Of a DNA stretch of 64,000 bases, positions 56,678 through 64,000 are shown piece by piece. How positions within the stretch are numbered: position 1 is the first letter of the stretch; the number at the start of each line of letters is the position of its first letter. The notes beneath the pieces were generated by a model. The model ran no database searches. It was not told the DNA's origin and saw only the letters and a list, made by a program, of their open reading frames with translations. The stretch is from Pseudooceanicola nanhaiensis DSM 18065 (lineage in GTDB: Bacteria > Pseudomonadota > Alphaproteobacteria > Rhodobacterales > Rhodobacteraceae). The stretch covers positions 1,054,001-1,118,000 of the forward strand of contig NZ_JHZF01000013.1 in assembly GCF_000688295.1 (NCBI RefSeq), written 5' to 3'. The translations under genes were made by a program, and so were the position numbers.

Positions 56678-57478
56678 TCAGCCCGCCGCGAAGGGCGCGA
56701 CGATCTCCAGCGCGGCGCGGTGGATCTCGGGGTTGGCGGCGGCGATCGCGCGGCCGCCCATGTGGGTCTTTCCGCCCTGCCAGTCGGTGACGATGCCGCC
56801 TGCGGCCTCGATCACCGCGATCGGCGCCTGGATGTCGTAGGCGTGCAGGCCCGCTTCGATCACCAGGTCGATCTGACCGGCGGCGAGCAGAGCGTAGGCG
56901 TAGCAATCCATCCCGTAGCGCACCAGCCGGACGCGGTCGGCCACGGCGCGGAAGCCGTCGCGGTCCTGCGGCGTGCCGACTTCGGGGAAGGTGGTGAAGA
57001 GGATCGCCTCGTCCAGCGTCGCGGTGCGCCGGGTGGCAAGGCGCCGCGCGCCGAGCGGCCCGGTCCATTGCGCCGCTCCGAAGCCGCCCCAGAAGCGTTC
57101 GCCGGTATAGGGCTGGTCGATCATGCCGAAGCTGGGGCCCTCGGGTCCGCCCACGGCGATCAGCACGCCCCAGGTCGGGGTGCCGGACATGAAGCCGCGG
57201 GTGCCGTCGATCGGGTCGAGCACCCAGGTCAGGCCGCTGGTGCCTTCGGAATGGCCGAATTCCTCGCCGAGGATGCCGTCGTCAGGCCGCCGTTCGGCCA
57301 GGATCACGCGCATCGCCTCTTCGGCGGCGCGGTCCGCGACGGTGACGGGGTCGAAATGGTCCGCGGCCTTGTTGTCGGCCGCAAGTCCGCCCTCCGCCCG
57401 AAAATGGGGGAGGATGGCCCGCCGCGCGGCATCCGCCATCGCGTGGGCCGTCTCTGTGATGTGTGCCGCCTCGCTCAT
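56678..57478 (-). CDS. hisN: Histidinol-phosphatase, inositol-monophosphatase type
   Basis: 266-residue Mg-dependent phosphatase of the IMPase fold. Motifs D-P-V-T-V-A-D near residue 43, G-E-E-F-G near 71, W-V-L-D-P-I-D-G-T-R-G-F near 85, and H-A-Y-D-I-Q-A near 207. The T-R-G-F version after D-G is typical of HisN rather than SuhB, which has T-x-N-F. Would remove phosphate from histidinol-phosphate in histidine synthesis. Three bases separate it from the deaminase gene. Confidence 0.84.
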   Translation of the reverse strand: MSEAAHITETAHAMADAARRAILPHFRAEGGLAADNKAADHFDPVTVADRAAEEAMRVILAERRPDDGILGEEFGHSEGTSGLTWVLDPIDGTRGFMSGTPTWGVLIAVGGPEGPSFGMIDQPYTGERFWGGFGAAQWTGPLGARRLATRRTATLDEAILFTTFPEVGTPQDRDGFRAVADRVRLVRYGMDCYAYALLAAGQIDLVIEAGLHAYDIQAPIAVIEAAGGIVTDWQGGKTHMGGRAIAAANPEIHRAALEIVAPFAAG

Positions 57479-57539
57479 GTGCCTGCCCGCCTGTGCCCGC
57501 GCCGTGTGATCCGACGGCTAACGCAGGCGGGCTGCGTGC

Positions 57540-57911
57540 TCAAGCGACGTCGGACAGGACCCGCGCCAGTTCGAAGAGCCGGCGGCGCTGGTTCTCGGGA
57601 ATCGCGTAGTACGAACGAATGAGGTCCAGCGCTTCCTTGTCGCCCATCAGGTCTGCGGGGATATCGTTTGTCGATTCCTTTCCCGCCGACTCGGAGTCGA
57701 GGCCTTCGAAGAAGAAGCTCACCGCGACGTCCAGCGCGTCCGCAATGTCCCACAGCCGAGAGGCGCTGACGCGGTTCGCGCCAGTCTCGTACTTCTGGAT
57801 TTGCTGGAACTTGATCCCGACGCGTTCCGCCAGCTGCTGCTGGGTCATGCCGACAAGCCACCTACGGTGGCGAATTCTCTTGCCGACATGCACGTCTACT
57901 GGGTGGGTCAT
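57540..57911 (-). CDS. XRE family helix-turn-helix regulator
   Basis: 123 residues: Cro/C1 helix-turn-helix at about 10-65 (T-Q-Q-Q-L-A-E-R-V-G-I-K-F-Q-Q-I-Q-K-Y-E-T-G), then a helical tail of about 55 residues with an E-N-Q-R-R-R-L segment. This size and the Q-Q-I-Q-K-Y-E-T-G-A-N-R recognition helix are common in chromosomal alphaproteobacterial XRE regulators, not prophage repressors. Target unknown. Upstream lies a 329-base region with several repeats. Confidence 0.87.
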   Translation of the reverse strand: MTHPVDVHVGKRIRHRRWLVGMTQQQLAERVGIKFQQIQKYETGANRVSASRLWDIADALDVAVSFFFEGLDSESAGKESTNDIPADLMGDKEALDLIRSYYAIPENQRRRLFELARVLSDVA

Positions 57912-58240
57912 TAGCGCGGCTCCCTCAGATTTCAGTCATTCACACCCGCACTGGCGCCGGTCATCGGGCCAGTCGGTTGAGTTACCTATTGTTTCCTTGC
58001 GCCACGCATCCCAATAGCGCCAAAAAAGAATACCAGTATTTGCAAACCGATCAAGGAAGATGCGGTTTACGTTTGGTAACTGTTCCTTACGTCAACGTCA
58101 TTTCACGTCAATTCCTTACGCTGCGTAAACCTGACGCGGCCCGCGCGCGCCCGGGGGCGTCCGCGCGCACCGGCCGGCGGTTTGACAGCCGGGGCCCTGT
58201 CGCCCTAACTCGCGCACAGGTCGATGCGGAGGAGGTGCAG
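57912..58240. other. Divergent regulatory region XRE regulator / quinone oxidoreductase
   Basis: 329 bases without a gene, AT-richer than its surroundings between 57990 and 58125. It contains the repeat cluster described separately at 58065-58130, a run of A at 58022-58027 and the strong GGAGGAGGT ribosome binding site of the quinone oxidoreductase gene at 58228-58236. Confidence 0.6.
58065..58130 (+). promoter_or_regulatory. Repeat cluster: three ACGTCA, two TTCCTTACG, inverted GTTTACG
   Basis: ACGTCA occurs at 58089-58094, 58095-58100 and 58105-58110. TTCCTTACG occurs at 58083-58091 and 58112-58120. GTTTACG at 58065-58071 is inverted as CGTAAAC at 58124-58130. Such density in 66 bases suggests a multi-site operator, possibly for the adjacent XRE protein. 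No binding evidence. Confidence 0.5.
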
Positions 58241-59200
58241 ATGCGCGCGTACAGGGTGGTTGAAGCGGGGCAGGGGGCCTCACTCGTGGAGGTTGATAAG
58301 CCCTTGCCGCAAAAGGGGTGTACGGTGGTGCGCGTGCACGCCTGCGGGTTGAATTTCGCGGACCTTCTGATGACCGAGGGAAAGTACCAGGAAACCCCCG
58401 AGCCGCCCTTCACCTTGGGCATGGAAGTGGCGGGCGACGTGGTGGCCGAGGATCCCTCGGGCGATGGTCCGAAAGCGGGCACGCGGGTCGCCGTCTTCGG
58501 CGGAAATGGTGGCCTATCCGACTACGGATTGTTTCCAACCGAACGACTCGTGACGCTGCCCGACTCGGTCGGATATGCCGAGGCGGCGGCGGTGCCGGTC
58601 GCCTATGGCACCAGTCACGTGGCGCTGGAGCACAAGGCGCGGCTGCAACCGGGCGAGACATTGCTGGTGCTGGGCGCCGCCGGGGGCGTCGGGCTGACGG
58701 CGGTCGAGATCGGCAAGCTCATGGGGGCGCGGGTCATCGCCTGCGCCCGCGGTGCCGAGAAGCTCGACGTCGCCCGGGCGGCAGGCGCCGACCACCTGAT
58801 CGACGCGAAGTCCAAGGACATCCGCGAGGCCGTGCGTGCGCTCGGCGGGGCCGACGTGGTCTACGATCCCGTGGGCGGCGAACAGTTCGAGGCCGCCTTC
58901 CGCGCGACCCGGCCCGAGGGGCGCATCCTGGTGATCGGCTTCGCCAGCGGCAAGGTGCCCGAGGTGAAGCCGAACCACATGCTGGTGAAGAACATCGACC
59001 TGCTCGGCTTCTACTGGGGCGGCTACATGAAGTTCCGCCCCGCCGTGGTGACCGACAGCCTCGCGCAGATCTTCCGCTGGCTGGAGGAGGGCCGCATCCG
59101 GCCGCACATCAGCCACCGCCTGCCGCTCGACCGCGCGGGCGAAGGGCTCGAGCTTCTCCGGCAGAGGAAGTCCACCGGCAAGGTGATCATCGAGCCCTGA
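58241..59200 (+). CDS. NADPH:quinone oxidoreductase, zinc-free MDR family
   Basis: 319-residue medium-chain dehydrogenase/reductase of the QOR type without zinc ligands. Catalytic-domain motif C-G-L-N-F-A-D-L-L near residue 32, P-F-T-L-G-M-E-V-A-G near 54, NADPH loop V-L-G-A-A-G-G-V-G-L near 144, and V-Y-D-P-V-G-G near 206. Reduces quinones or enones. The ATG follows GGAGGAGGT with ideal spacing, indicating strong translation. Preceded by the repeat-rich region. Confidence 0.88.
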   Translation: MRAYRVVEAGQGASLVEVDKPLPQKGCTVVRVHACGLNFADLLMTEGKYQETPEPPFTLGMEVAGDVVAEDPSGDGPKAGTRVAVFGGNGGLSDYGLFPTERLVTLPDSVGYAEAAAVPVAYGTSHVALEHKARLQPGETLLVLGAAGGVGLTAVEIGKLMGARVIACARGAEKLDVARAAGADHLIDAKSKDIREAVRALGGADVVYDPVGGEQFEAAFRATRPEGRILVIGFASGKVPEVKPNHMLVKNIDLLGFYWGGYMKFRPAVVTDSLAQIFRWLEEGRIRPHISHRLPLDRAGEGLELLRQRKSTGKVIIEP

Positions 59201-59206
59201 GCGCGC

Positions 59207-60100
59207 TCAGGCGCGCTTCTTGATCTCGTGCAGGGGGCGGACATGGGTGTCCGTCCCGGTGAAACCGGAGCAGAGCATGTCCGCAAGCCGCGAGGCGACG
59301 TCGTTCTCTCCGCGCGGTTTGCGGTAGAGGCAGATCTTCTGGGTGCCGAGCGCCGGCAGGTCGCCGCCATGCTCCACCCGCACCAGCATCGGCGGCTCGG
59401 TGCCTTCCAGCATCGCGCCGATGGCGAGGTCCGCGCTGATCGTCGCCTCGACGGTGCGGTCCGAGGCGGTCTCGACCGCGTTCTCCCAGTCTATGCCGGC
59501 GCTCTCCATCGCCCGGATGGCCGAGCCGCGGAAGATGCAGGTCCGGGCCGAGGCATAGCGGATCGGGCGCTGCCGCCACGCGCTGCCGCCCGGCGCGCCG
59601 ATCCAGCAGAGCGGGCGTTCGTCCAGCACCTCGGCATTCGGATCGGGCGCGGATTCGGTCGTCATGATCACGTCGATCTCGCCCTTCGCGAAGGCGGGCT
59701 TCAGCATCGAGGTATAGGCCGAGATGAGCTGCACCTTCATCCGCGGAAACTCCGCGTTGAACCGCTGCAGCACCCGGGGCAGCACCGGGTAGACGATGTC
59801 ATGGGGCACGCCCAGCACCACCTCGCCCTCGAAGGTGGGGCAGGTGAGGCGCGTCATCGCCTCGTCGTTCAGCTCCACGATGCGCCGGGCGTAACCGAGC
59901 AGCTGCTCGCCCGACGCCGTGAGCTCGATCCGCCGGTTGGACCGGTCGAAGAGCGACACGCCCAGCGTCTCCTCGAGCCGCTTGAGCTGCATCGAGACGG
60001 CAGATTGCGTGAAGTTCAGCATACCGGCAGCGCGCGTGACACCGCCATGCTCGGTCACCGCCACGAAGGAGCGGAGCGCGGTCATGTCGAGGTTTCTCAT
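59207..60100 (-). CDS. LysR family transcriptional regulator
   Basis: 297 residues: N-terminal winged helix-turn-helix (about 1-60, F-V-A-V-T-E-H-G-G-V-T-R-A-A-G-M-L-N-F-T-Q-S-A-V-S) and a C-terminal substrate-binding domain. Divergent from the small DUF1127 gene; the intergenic region holds TTGAT at 60149 and ATCAA at 60171, an inverted pair 17 bases apart that could be a LysR site. Start 60100 (M-R-N-L-D-M) follows AAGGATGG; a longer frame to 60130 is less likely. Confidence 0.87.
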   Translation of the reverse strand: MRNLDMTALRSFVAVTEHGGVTRAAGMLNFTQSAVSMQLKRLEETLGVSLFDRSNRRIELTASGEQLLGYARRIVELNDEAMTRLTCPTFEGEVVLGVPHDIVYPVLPRVLQRFNAEFPRMKVQLISAYTSMLKPAFAKGEIDVIMTTESAPDPNAEVLDERPLCWIGAPGGSAWRQRPIRYASARTCIFRGSAIRAMESAGIDWENAVETASDRTVEATISADLAIGAMLEGTEPPMLVRVEHGGDLPALGTQKICLYRKPRGENDVASRLADMLCSGFTGTDTHVRPLHEIKKRA

Positions 60101-60227
60101 ATCATCACCATCCTTGATGAAGATGTCCAAAAGTATTCATTTTCAACATTGATCACAGCGCGCCATATACATCAACAGAAATCATTGAAGCACCATTTGA
60201 CATCAAGTTCAGGAAAGGATGAAGGCC

Positions 60228-60440
60228 ATGGCTTCGATCACCTCCCGCCGCCCCGCCTATGTTCCCGGTGGCCGCCCCTCCTCGCTCATCGGCCGGGCGT
60301 TCGCCTACTTCGGCCTCTGCGCCAGCCGCCAGTCCCTCTCCCGGCTGGACGACGCGATGCTGAAGGATATCGGCGTCACCCGTGAGCAGGCGCTGAAGGA
60401 ATCCAGACGCTGGGACGTGCCGCAGAACTGGCGTCGCTGA
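60228..60440 (+). CDS. DUF1127 domain protein (second copy)
   Basis: 70-residue basic protein ending in the DUF1127 block L-S-R-L-D-D-A-M-L-K-D-I-G-V-T-R-E-Q-A. It is arginine-rich, unlike the copy at 10583. Such small proteins in Rhodobacter are stress-linked and may bind RNA. ATG 60228 is preferred because AGGAAAGGA sits eight bases before it; ATG 60219 lies inside that site. Divergent from the LysR gene, its possible regulator. Confidence 0.85.
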   Translation: MASITSRRPAYVPGGRPSSLIGRAFAYFGLCASRQSLSRLDDAMLKDIGVTREQALKESRRWDVPQNWRR

Positions 60441-60474
60441 CCGGGATCCCGACATGCTGACAGGAAAGTGATGG

Positions 60475-60505
60475 CCGCGTCCCGCCGGGGCGCGGTTTCG
60501 CTTTT
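60475..60505 (+). terminator. Intrinsic terminator after DUF1127 gene
   Basis: CCGCGTCCC at 60475-60483 pairs with GGGGCGCGG at 60487-60495 (one G-U pair), followed by TTTCGCTTTT. Good terminator geometry. Confidence 0.75.
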
Positions 60506-60588
60506 GAATATCTTGAAATTGCTGGCACCATTCCCGATATTCGACAGGAACCCTGGTGAGGGGCAATTGCTAACTTTCGGAGGAATGG

Positions 60589-61329
60589 ATGGCTGAACCG
60601 AGAACGATCCGACAGACCACAGGCGTGCGTGGTGCCGCGGTCGTCGACGAGGGCCTGCGCGCCCACATGAACAAGGTCTACGGGACGATGTCCGTCGGCA
60701 TGCTGCTGACGTTCCTCGTCGCATGGGCTGTCGGCACCAGCCCCGACCTCCTCGCGGTCTTCCGCGATCCCCAGACGCTTCAGCCGAATATCCTCGGCTG
60801 GATTGTCATGTTCGCTCCGCTGATCATGGTCTTCGCCTTCGGCGCGGCGATCAACCGCCTGTCCGCCGCCGGCGCGCAGCTGTTCTTCTACGCCTTCGCG
60901 GCGGTGATGGGCCTGTCGCTGTCGTGGATCTTCGTGGCCTTCACCGGCATGTCGATCGCACAGGTGTTCCTGGTGACCTCGATCGCCTTCGCGGGCCTGT
61001 CGCTCTGGGGCTACACCACGAAGAAGGACATCTCGGGCTGGGGCGCGTTCCTGATCATGGGTGTCATCGGCATTCTGGTCGCCTCGATCGTCAACATCTT
61101 CCTCGGCTCGCCCGCGCTCTACTTCGCGATCTCGATCCTGGGTGTGCTGATCTTCGCCGGCCTGACCGCCTACGACACGCAGAACATCAAGAACACCTAC
61201 CTGCAACACGCGCATTCCGGTGACAGCGAGTGGCTGGGCAAGGCCGCCATCATGGGCGCGCTGAGCCTCTACCTCGACTTCATCAACATGTTCATGTTCC
61301 TGCTGTCGATCTTCGGCAACCGCGAGTAA
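60589..61329 (+). CDS. Bax inhibitor-1 / YccA family membrane protein
   Basis: 246 residues with about seven membrane helices, beginning after a charged 30-residue N-terminus. The family pattern is seen in M-N-K-V-Y-G-T-M-S-V-G-M near residue 27, G-Y-T-T-K-K-D near 142, and the C-terminal A-Y-D-T-Q-N and L-Y-L-D-F-I-N-M-F. Members are stress-related, with calcium-leak or FtsH-associated roles in bacteria. GGAGG precedes ATG 60589; an ATG four bases earlier is out of frame. Confidence 0.93.
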   Translation: MAEPRTIRQTTGVRGAAVVDEGLRAHMNKVYGTMSVGMLLTFLVAWAVGTSPDLLAVFRDPQTLQPNILGWIVMFAPLIMVFAFGAAINRLSAAGAQLFFYAFAAVMGLSLSWIFVAFTGMSIAQVFLVTSIAFAGLSLWGYTTKKDISGWGAFLIMGVIGILVASIVNIFLGSPALYFAISILGVLIFAGLTAYDTQNIKNTYLQHAHSGDSEWLGKAAIMGALSLYLDFINMFMFLLSIFGNRE

Positions 61330-61371
61330 CGAACGGCGCGCCGCTCCCCGCGGCGCCTCCGGTCGAACACG

Positions 61372-61400
61372 AAGCCCCCGGCATCGCCCGGGGGCTTTTT
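61372..61400 (+). terminator. Intrinsic terminator after Bax-inhibitor gene
   Basis: AAGCCCCCGG at 61372-61381 pairs with CCGGGGGCTT at 61388-61397 and is followed by a T-run to 61400. Confidence 0.88.
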
Positions 61401-61527
61401 CGTTGCCGCGCATCGAACCATCGCGGCGAGCCACCCGGCGCCCCGGCCGCCCCCGAGGTCACTTGCCGCGCGATTTCAACAAGTTGGCACCGCCCGGTCA
61501 CAGCTTCGGAAGCAACGCAATTTCGCC

Positions 61528-61557
61528 TTGTAACCCGCAGCTTCGCACGGCTATACC
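61528..61557 (+). promoter_or_regulatory. Candidate tRNA-Ser promoter
   Basis: TTGTAA at 61528-61533 and CTATAC at 61551-61556, 17 bases apart, end just before the tRNA (mature 5' end 61565). Spacing suits a sigma-70 promoter with a very short leader. Confidence 0.5.
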
Positions 61558-61564
61558 CGTCGGC

Positions 61565-61654
61565 GGAGACGTGGCCGAGTGGTCGAAGGCACACCCCTGC
61601 TAAGGGTGCATACCGGAAACGGTATCGAGGGTTCGAATCCCTTCGTCTCCGCCA
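61565..61654 (+). tRNA. tRNA-Ser(GCU)
   Basis: 90-base class II tRNA with encoded CCA. Acceptor GGAGACG pairs with CGTCTCC; D arm GCC...GGC; anticodon stem CACCC/GGGTG with loop CTGCTAA, anticodon GCT reading AGC and AGU; long variable arm ATACCG-GAAA-CGGTAT; T arm with TTCGAAT loop. Discriminator G suits serine. No integrase or att-like duplication of its 3' end is seen nearby. Confidence 0.97.
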
Positions 61655-61750
61655 CTACCCTCCTTCTTCCGAGAAACGATCTCCCGCCACGGGCCCTCCG
61701 CTTCCGCGCCGGGGCCCGTCCGCGTGCTGCGTTGTCCGCGCGGCACCACG

Positions 61751-61829
61751 TTGACATCCGCTCTGAAACGCGATTATTTTACGTTCTGAAATAAATGCGA
61801 TGCGACCCGGGAGGAGGGTCGCAGGGAGG
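61751..61829 (+). promoter_or_regulatory. xylB promoter, operator candidate and leader hairpin
   Basis: TTGACA at 61751-61756 and TTATTT at 61774-61779, 17 bases apart, form the best sigma-70 promoter in the window. TTATTT-N9-AAATAA (61774-61794) is a perfect dyad over the -10, and TCTGAAA repeats at 61762 and 61785, 23 bases apart; both could bind a XylR-type repressor. Then TGCGACCC (61801-61808) pairs with GGGTCGCA (61816-61823), directly before the AGGGAGG ribosome binding site (61823-61829). Confidence 0.65.
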
Positions 61830-61836
61830 CGCAATC

Positions 61837-63291
61837 TTGTATCTCGGGTTGGACGTGGGGACCTCGGGCCTTCGGGCGCTGCTGGTCGATGATGCGGGCA
61901 CCGTGGTCGGCGCCGCGGAGGCGGGCTATCCGGTCGCGCATCCCGCGCCGGGCTGGAGCGAGCAGGACCCGGCGGACTGGGTCTCGGCCTGCGAGAGGGC
62001 GGTCGCCGCGCTGCGCGAGACCCATCCGGCGGAGTTCTCGGCGCTGAAGGGCATCGGGCTGAGCGGGCAGATGCACGGGGCGACCCTGCTCGACGCCTCC
62101 GGCGCGGTGCTCAGGCCCTGCATCCTCTGGAACGACACGCGCTCGCATGTCGAGGCGCGGGCGCTCGACGCGGCCCCCGGGGTGCGCGACCTGTCGGGCA
62201 ATATCGTCTTCCCGGGCTTCACCGCCCCCAAGCTCGCATGGGTCGCGAAGCACGAGCCTGAGGTCTTCGCGGCAGTCGCGAAGGTCCTGCTGCCCAAGGA
62301 TTACCTGCGCTACTGGCTGACCGGCGAACATATCGGCGACATGTCGGACAGCGCCGGGACCTCGTGGCTCGACACCGGGGCGCGGGACTGGTCGGACGCG
62401 CTGCTCTCTGCGGGTGGCATGCGGCGGGACCAGATGCCCGCGCTGGTCGAGGGCTCGGCGCCGGGCGGGACGCTCCGGACCGAGCTTCTCAAGGCCTGGG
62501 GGCTGCCCGGGCCGGTGACCGTGGCGGGCGGCGGCGGCGACAATGCCGCGGCGGCCTGCGGCGCCGGCTGCTTCCGGGACGGGCAGGGCTTCGTGTCGCT
62601 CGGCACCTCGGGCGTGCTTTTGGCGGCCAAGGACAGCTATGCGCCCGATCCGGCCTCGGCCGTGCACACCTTCTGCCACGCGGTGCCGGGCACCTGGTAC
62701 CAGATGGGCGTGATCCTGGCCGCGACCGACTGCCTGAACTGGCTGTCGCGCACTCTGGGACAGGAGCCCGCCCGGCTGGCCGAGCATGTGCCCGACCGCA
62801 TCGCGGGGCCGTCACACATCCTGTTCCTGCCCTATCTCTCGGGCGAACGGACGCCGCACAACGACAGCGCGATCCGCGCGACCTTCGCCAATGTCGACAT
62901 CGGCGACGGCCCGGAGCAGCTGACGCAGGCGGTGATGGAGGGCGTCTCCTTCGCGCTCCGCGACTGCCACGAGGCGCTGAAGGGCACCGGCACGCAACTG
63001 ACGCGCCTCCTGGCGGTCGGCGGCGGCACCCGGTCCCGCGGCTGGGTCGAGACGCTGGCGACCGTGCTGGGCGTGCCGCTCGACCTGCCGGCGAAGGGCG
63101 AATTCGGCGCGGCGCTCGGCGCTGCCCGGCTTGCCATCGCGGCGGTCACCGGCGGGCCGCTCGACGTGATCATGGCGCCGCCCGAAATATCCGAAACCAT
63201 CGAGCCGCGCGCGGATCTCACCGCAGCCTATGACGAGGCCCATGCGAAGTACCGCGCGCTCTATCCCCAGATGAAGGCAATCCTGACATGA
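61837..63291 (+). CDS. xylB: Xylulokinase XylB
   Basis: FGGY-family kinase converting D-xylulose to xylulose-5-phosphate. 484 residues from a TTG start that yields the canonical [10 protein letters not shown]-terminus with AGGGAGG seven bases upstream; an in-frame ATG at 61795 lacks a ribosome binding site. Motifs: G-L-S-G-Q-M-H-G near residue 73, W-N-D-T-R near 97, G-G-G-G-D-N-A-A near 230, [11 protein letters not shown] near 329, and G-G-G-T-R-S near 393. Stop overlaps the xylA ATG by four bases. Confidence 0.95.
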   Translation: MYLGLDVGTSGLRALLVDDAGTVVGAAEAGYPVAHPAPGWSEQDPADWVSACERAVAALRETHPAEFSALKGIGLSGQMHGATLLDASGAVLRPCILWNDTRSHVEARALDAAPGVRDLSGNIVFPGFTAPKLAWVAKHEPEVFAAVAKVLLPKDYLRYWLTGEHIGDMSDSAGTSWLDTGARDWSDALLSAGGMRRDQMPALVEGSAPGGTLRTELLKAWGLPGPVTVAGGGGDNAAAACGAGCFRDGQGFVSLGTSGVLLAAKDSYAPDPASAVHTFCHAVPGTWYQMGVILAATDCLNWLSRTLGQEPARLAEHVPDRIAGPSHILFLPYLSGERTPHNDSAIRATFANVDIGDGPEQLTQAVMEGVSFALRDCHEALKGTGTQLTRLLAVGGGTRSRGWVETLATVLGVPLDLPAKGEFGAALGAARLAIAAVTGGPLDVIMAPPEISETIEPRADLTAAYDEAHAKYRALYPQMKAILT

Positions 63292-64000
63292 GCACCGGCT
63301 TCTTCCGCGACATCACCGAGATCCCCTTCGAGGGGCCCGACAGCGCCAACCCGCTGGCCTTCCGCCACTACGACCCGGACGAGGTCGTGATGGGCAAGGC
63401 GATGAAGGACCACCTGCGCTTCGCCGTGGCCTATTGGCACAGCTTCTGCTGGCCCGGGCTCGACCCGTTCGGCGGGCAGACCTTCGAGCGGCCGTGGTTC
63501 GGCGACGACATGGCGAGCGCCAAGGCCAAGGCGGACGTGGCCTTCGAGATGTTCCAGCTTCTGAAGGCGCCCTATTACTGCTTCCACGACGCCGACGTGC
63601 GGCCGGAAGGCGCGGATTTCGCCGAGAACACCCGCAACCTGCAGGAGATCGTCGAGGTCTTCGCGCGGAAGCAGGAAGAGACCGGCATGAAGCTCCTCTG
63701 GGGCACCGCGAACCTTTTCGGCCATGCGCGCTACATGGCGGGCGCGGCAACCAACCCGGACCCGGAGGTCTTTGCCTTCGGTGCCGCGACCATCAAGACC
63801 TGCATGGACGCGACCCACGAACTGGGTGGCGAGAACTACGTCCTCTGGGGCGGCCGCGAAGGCTATGAGACGCTCTTGAACACCGACCTCGCGCGGGAGG
63901 ACCAGCAGCTTGGCCGGATGCTGAACCTCGTCGTGGAATACAAGCACAAGATCGGCTTCAAGGGCACGATCCTCGTGGAGCCGAAGCCGCAGGAGCCGAC
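63288..64000 (+). CDS. xylA: Xylose isomerase XylA (partial, cut by window end)
   Basis: First 237 residues of D-xylose isomerase; the frame runs off the window with no stop. N-terminus M-S-T-G-F-F-R-D-I. Signatures: [10 protein letters not shown] near residue 45, F-D-P-F-G-G-type segment [16 protein letters not shown] near 99 with the catalytic His, and [10 protein letters not shown] near 185. Class II (longer, about 435 residues) type. ATG overlaps xylB by four bases. Confidence 0.95.
   Translation, partial: MSTGFFRDITEIPFEGPDSANPLAFRHYDPDEVVMGKAMKDHLRFAVAYWHSFCWPGLDPFGGQTFERPWFGDDMASAKAKADVAFEMFQLLKAPYYCFHDADVRPEGADFAENTRNLQEIVEVFARKQEETGMKLLWGTANLFGHARYMAGAATNPDPEVFAFGAATIKTCMDATHELGGENYVLWGGREGYETLLNTDLAREDQQLGRMLNLVVEYKHKIGFKGTILVEPKPQEP

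Noticed and set aside
55409-57622. 737-codon plus-strand open frame
   Set aside because: Antisense to the deaminase and hisN genes; composition is that of a shadow frame.
61565-61654. tRNA-Ser as an integration site for a mobile element
   Set aside because: No integrase gene, no repeat of the tRNA 3' end and no change of gene character on either side.
61795-61836. ATG at 61795 as the xylB start
   Set aside because: No ribosome binding site, lies within the operator dyad region, and adds 14 residues not typical of xylulokinases; TTG 61837 fits better.

Overview
The window is a GC-rich, gene-dense chromosomal segment of an alphaproteobacterium, almost certainly of the Rhodobacteraceae / Rhodobacterales group. 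Evidence for this placement: a gcrA cell-cycle regulator, a chvG/chvI two-component system linked to pckA, hprK, rapZ and PTS genes, the ruvCAB - tol-pal - tilS - ftsH gene order, an RpoH-type sigma factor next to cobU, a probable methylsuccinyl-CoA dehydrogenase of the ethylmalonyl-CoA pathway, two DUF1127 proteins, two DUF6455 proteins and a perfect FNR/FnrL-type box. I see no phage, transposase, integrase or CRISPR array; the content is mostly core chromosome with some accessory metabolism.

Layout. 0-6.2 kb: a DUF167 gene, an M48 lipoprotein protease, a tandem pair of four-cysteine DUF6455 genes behind a perfect TTGAT-N4-ATCAA box, rimO, an AsmA-like envelope protein and gcrA. 6.5-10.5 kb: two overlapping transporters (MFS and MATE), prmA and a small membrane protein. 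10.6-21.2 kb: a DUF1127 gene, ruvC-ruvA-ruvB, a hypothetical gene, ybgC-tolQ-tolR-tolA-tolB-pal-cpoB, and tilS. 21.2-28 kb: ftsH, a Tam-like methyltransferase, a MOSC protein, an unlisted 24-codon membrane peptide, and a one-carbon block (fhs, chorismate mutase, folD). 28-36 kb: a PaaI thioesterase, pdeM, a DUF1244 protein, a MaoC-type dehydratase, an IclR regulator divergent from an orphan CoxL-like molybdenum hydroxylase subunit, a cluster of five hairpins, a GST with a C-terminal cysteine cluster, and cobU with a histidine phosphatase. 36-42 kb: rpoH, coaBC, dut, a membrane-anchored ThiF/MoeB protein and an M3 peptidase. 42-47 kb: a Rid protein, mcd, a TauE/SafE permease, a repeat-rich PRC-barrel exported protein and a DUF3859 protein. 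47-54 kb: pckA divergent from chvI-chvG-hprK-rapZ-EIIA-HPr, a carbon/envelope signalling block. 54-61.5 kb: an acyltransferase, a CAP protein, 8-oxoguanine deaminase, hisN, an XRE regulator, a quinone oxidoreductase, a LysR regulator, a second DUF1127 gene and a Bax-inhibitor-1 protein. 61.5-64 kb: tRNA-Ser(GCU), then xylB-xylA, with xylA cut by the window edge.

How they work together: tolQRAB-pal-cpoB with ybgC forms the outer-membrane constriction machine; ruvCAB resolves Holliday junctions; fhs and folD supply and interconvert C1-tetrahydrofolates; the regulatory PTS genes (HPr, EIIA, HprK), RapZ, ChvGI and PckA sit together as a carbon-status signalling unit; xylBA handles D-xylose entry.

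No wholly new multi-gene system is obvious. The strongest candidate for something under-described is the DUF6455 pair at 1.49-2.01 kb. The two small proteins share a Cys-x2-Cys-x5-Cys-x16-20-Cys scaffold and sit behind what looks like a class II FnrL-activated promoter. Other items worth following are the 24-residue membrane peptide at 24.7 kb, the repeat-rich PRC-barrel protein, the ThiF protein with membrane segments, and a composite hairpin element present in two arrangements plus one fragment.
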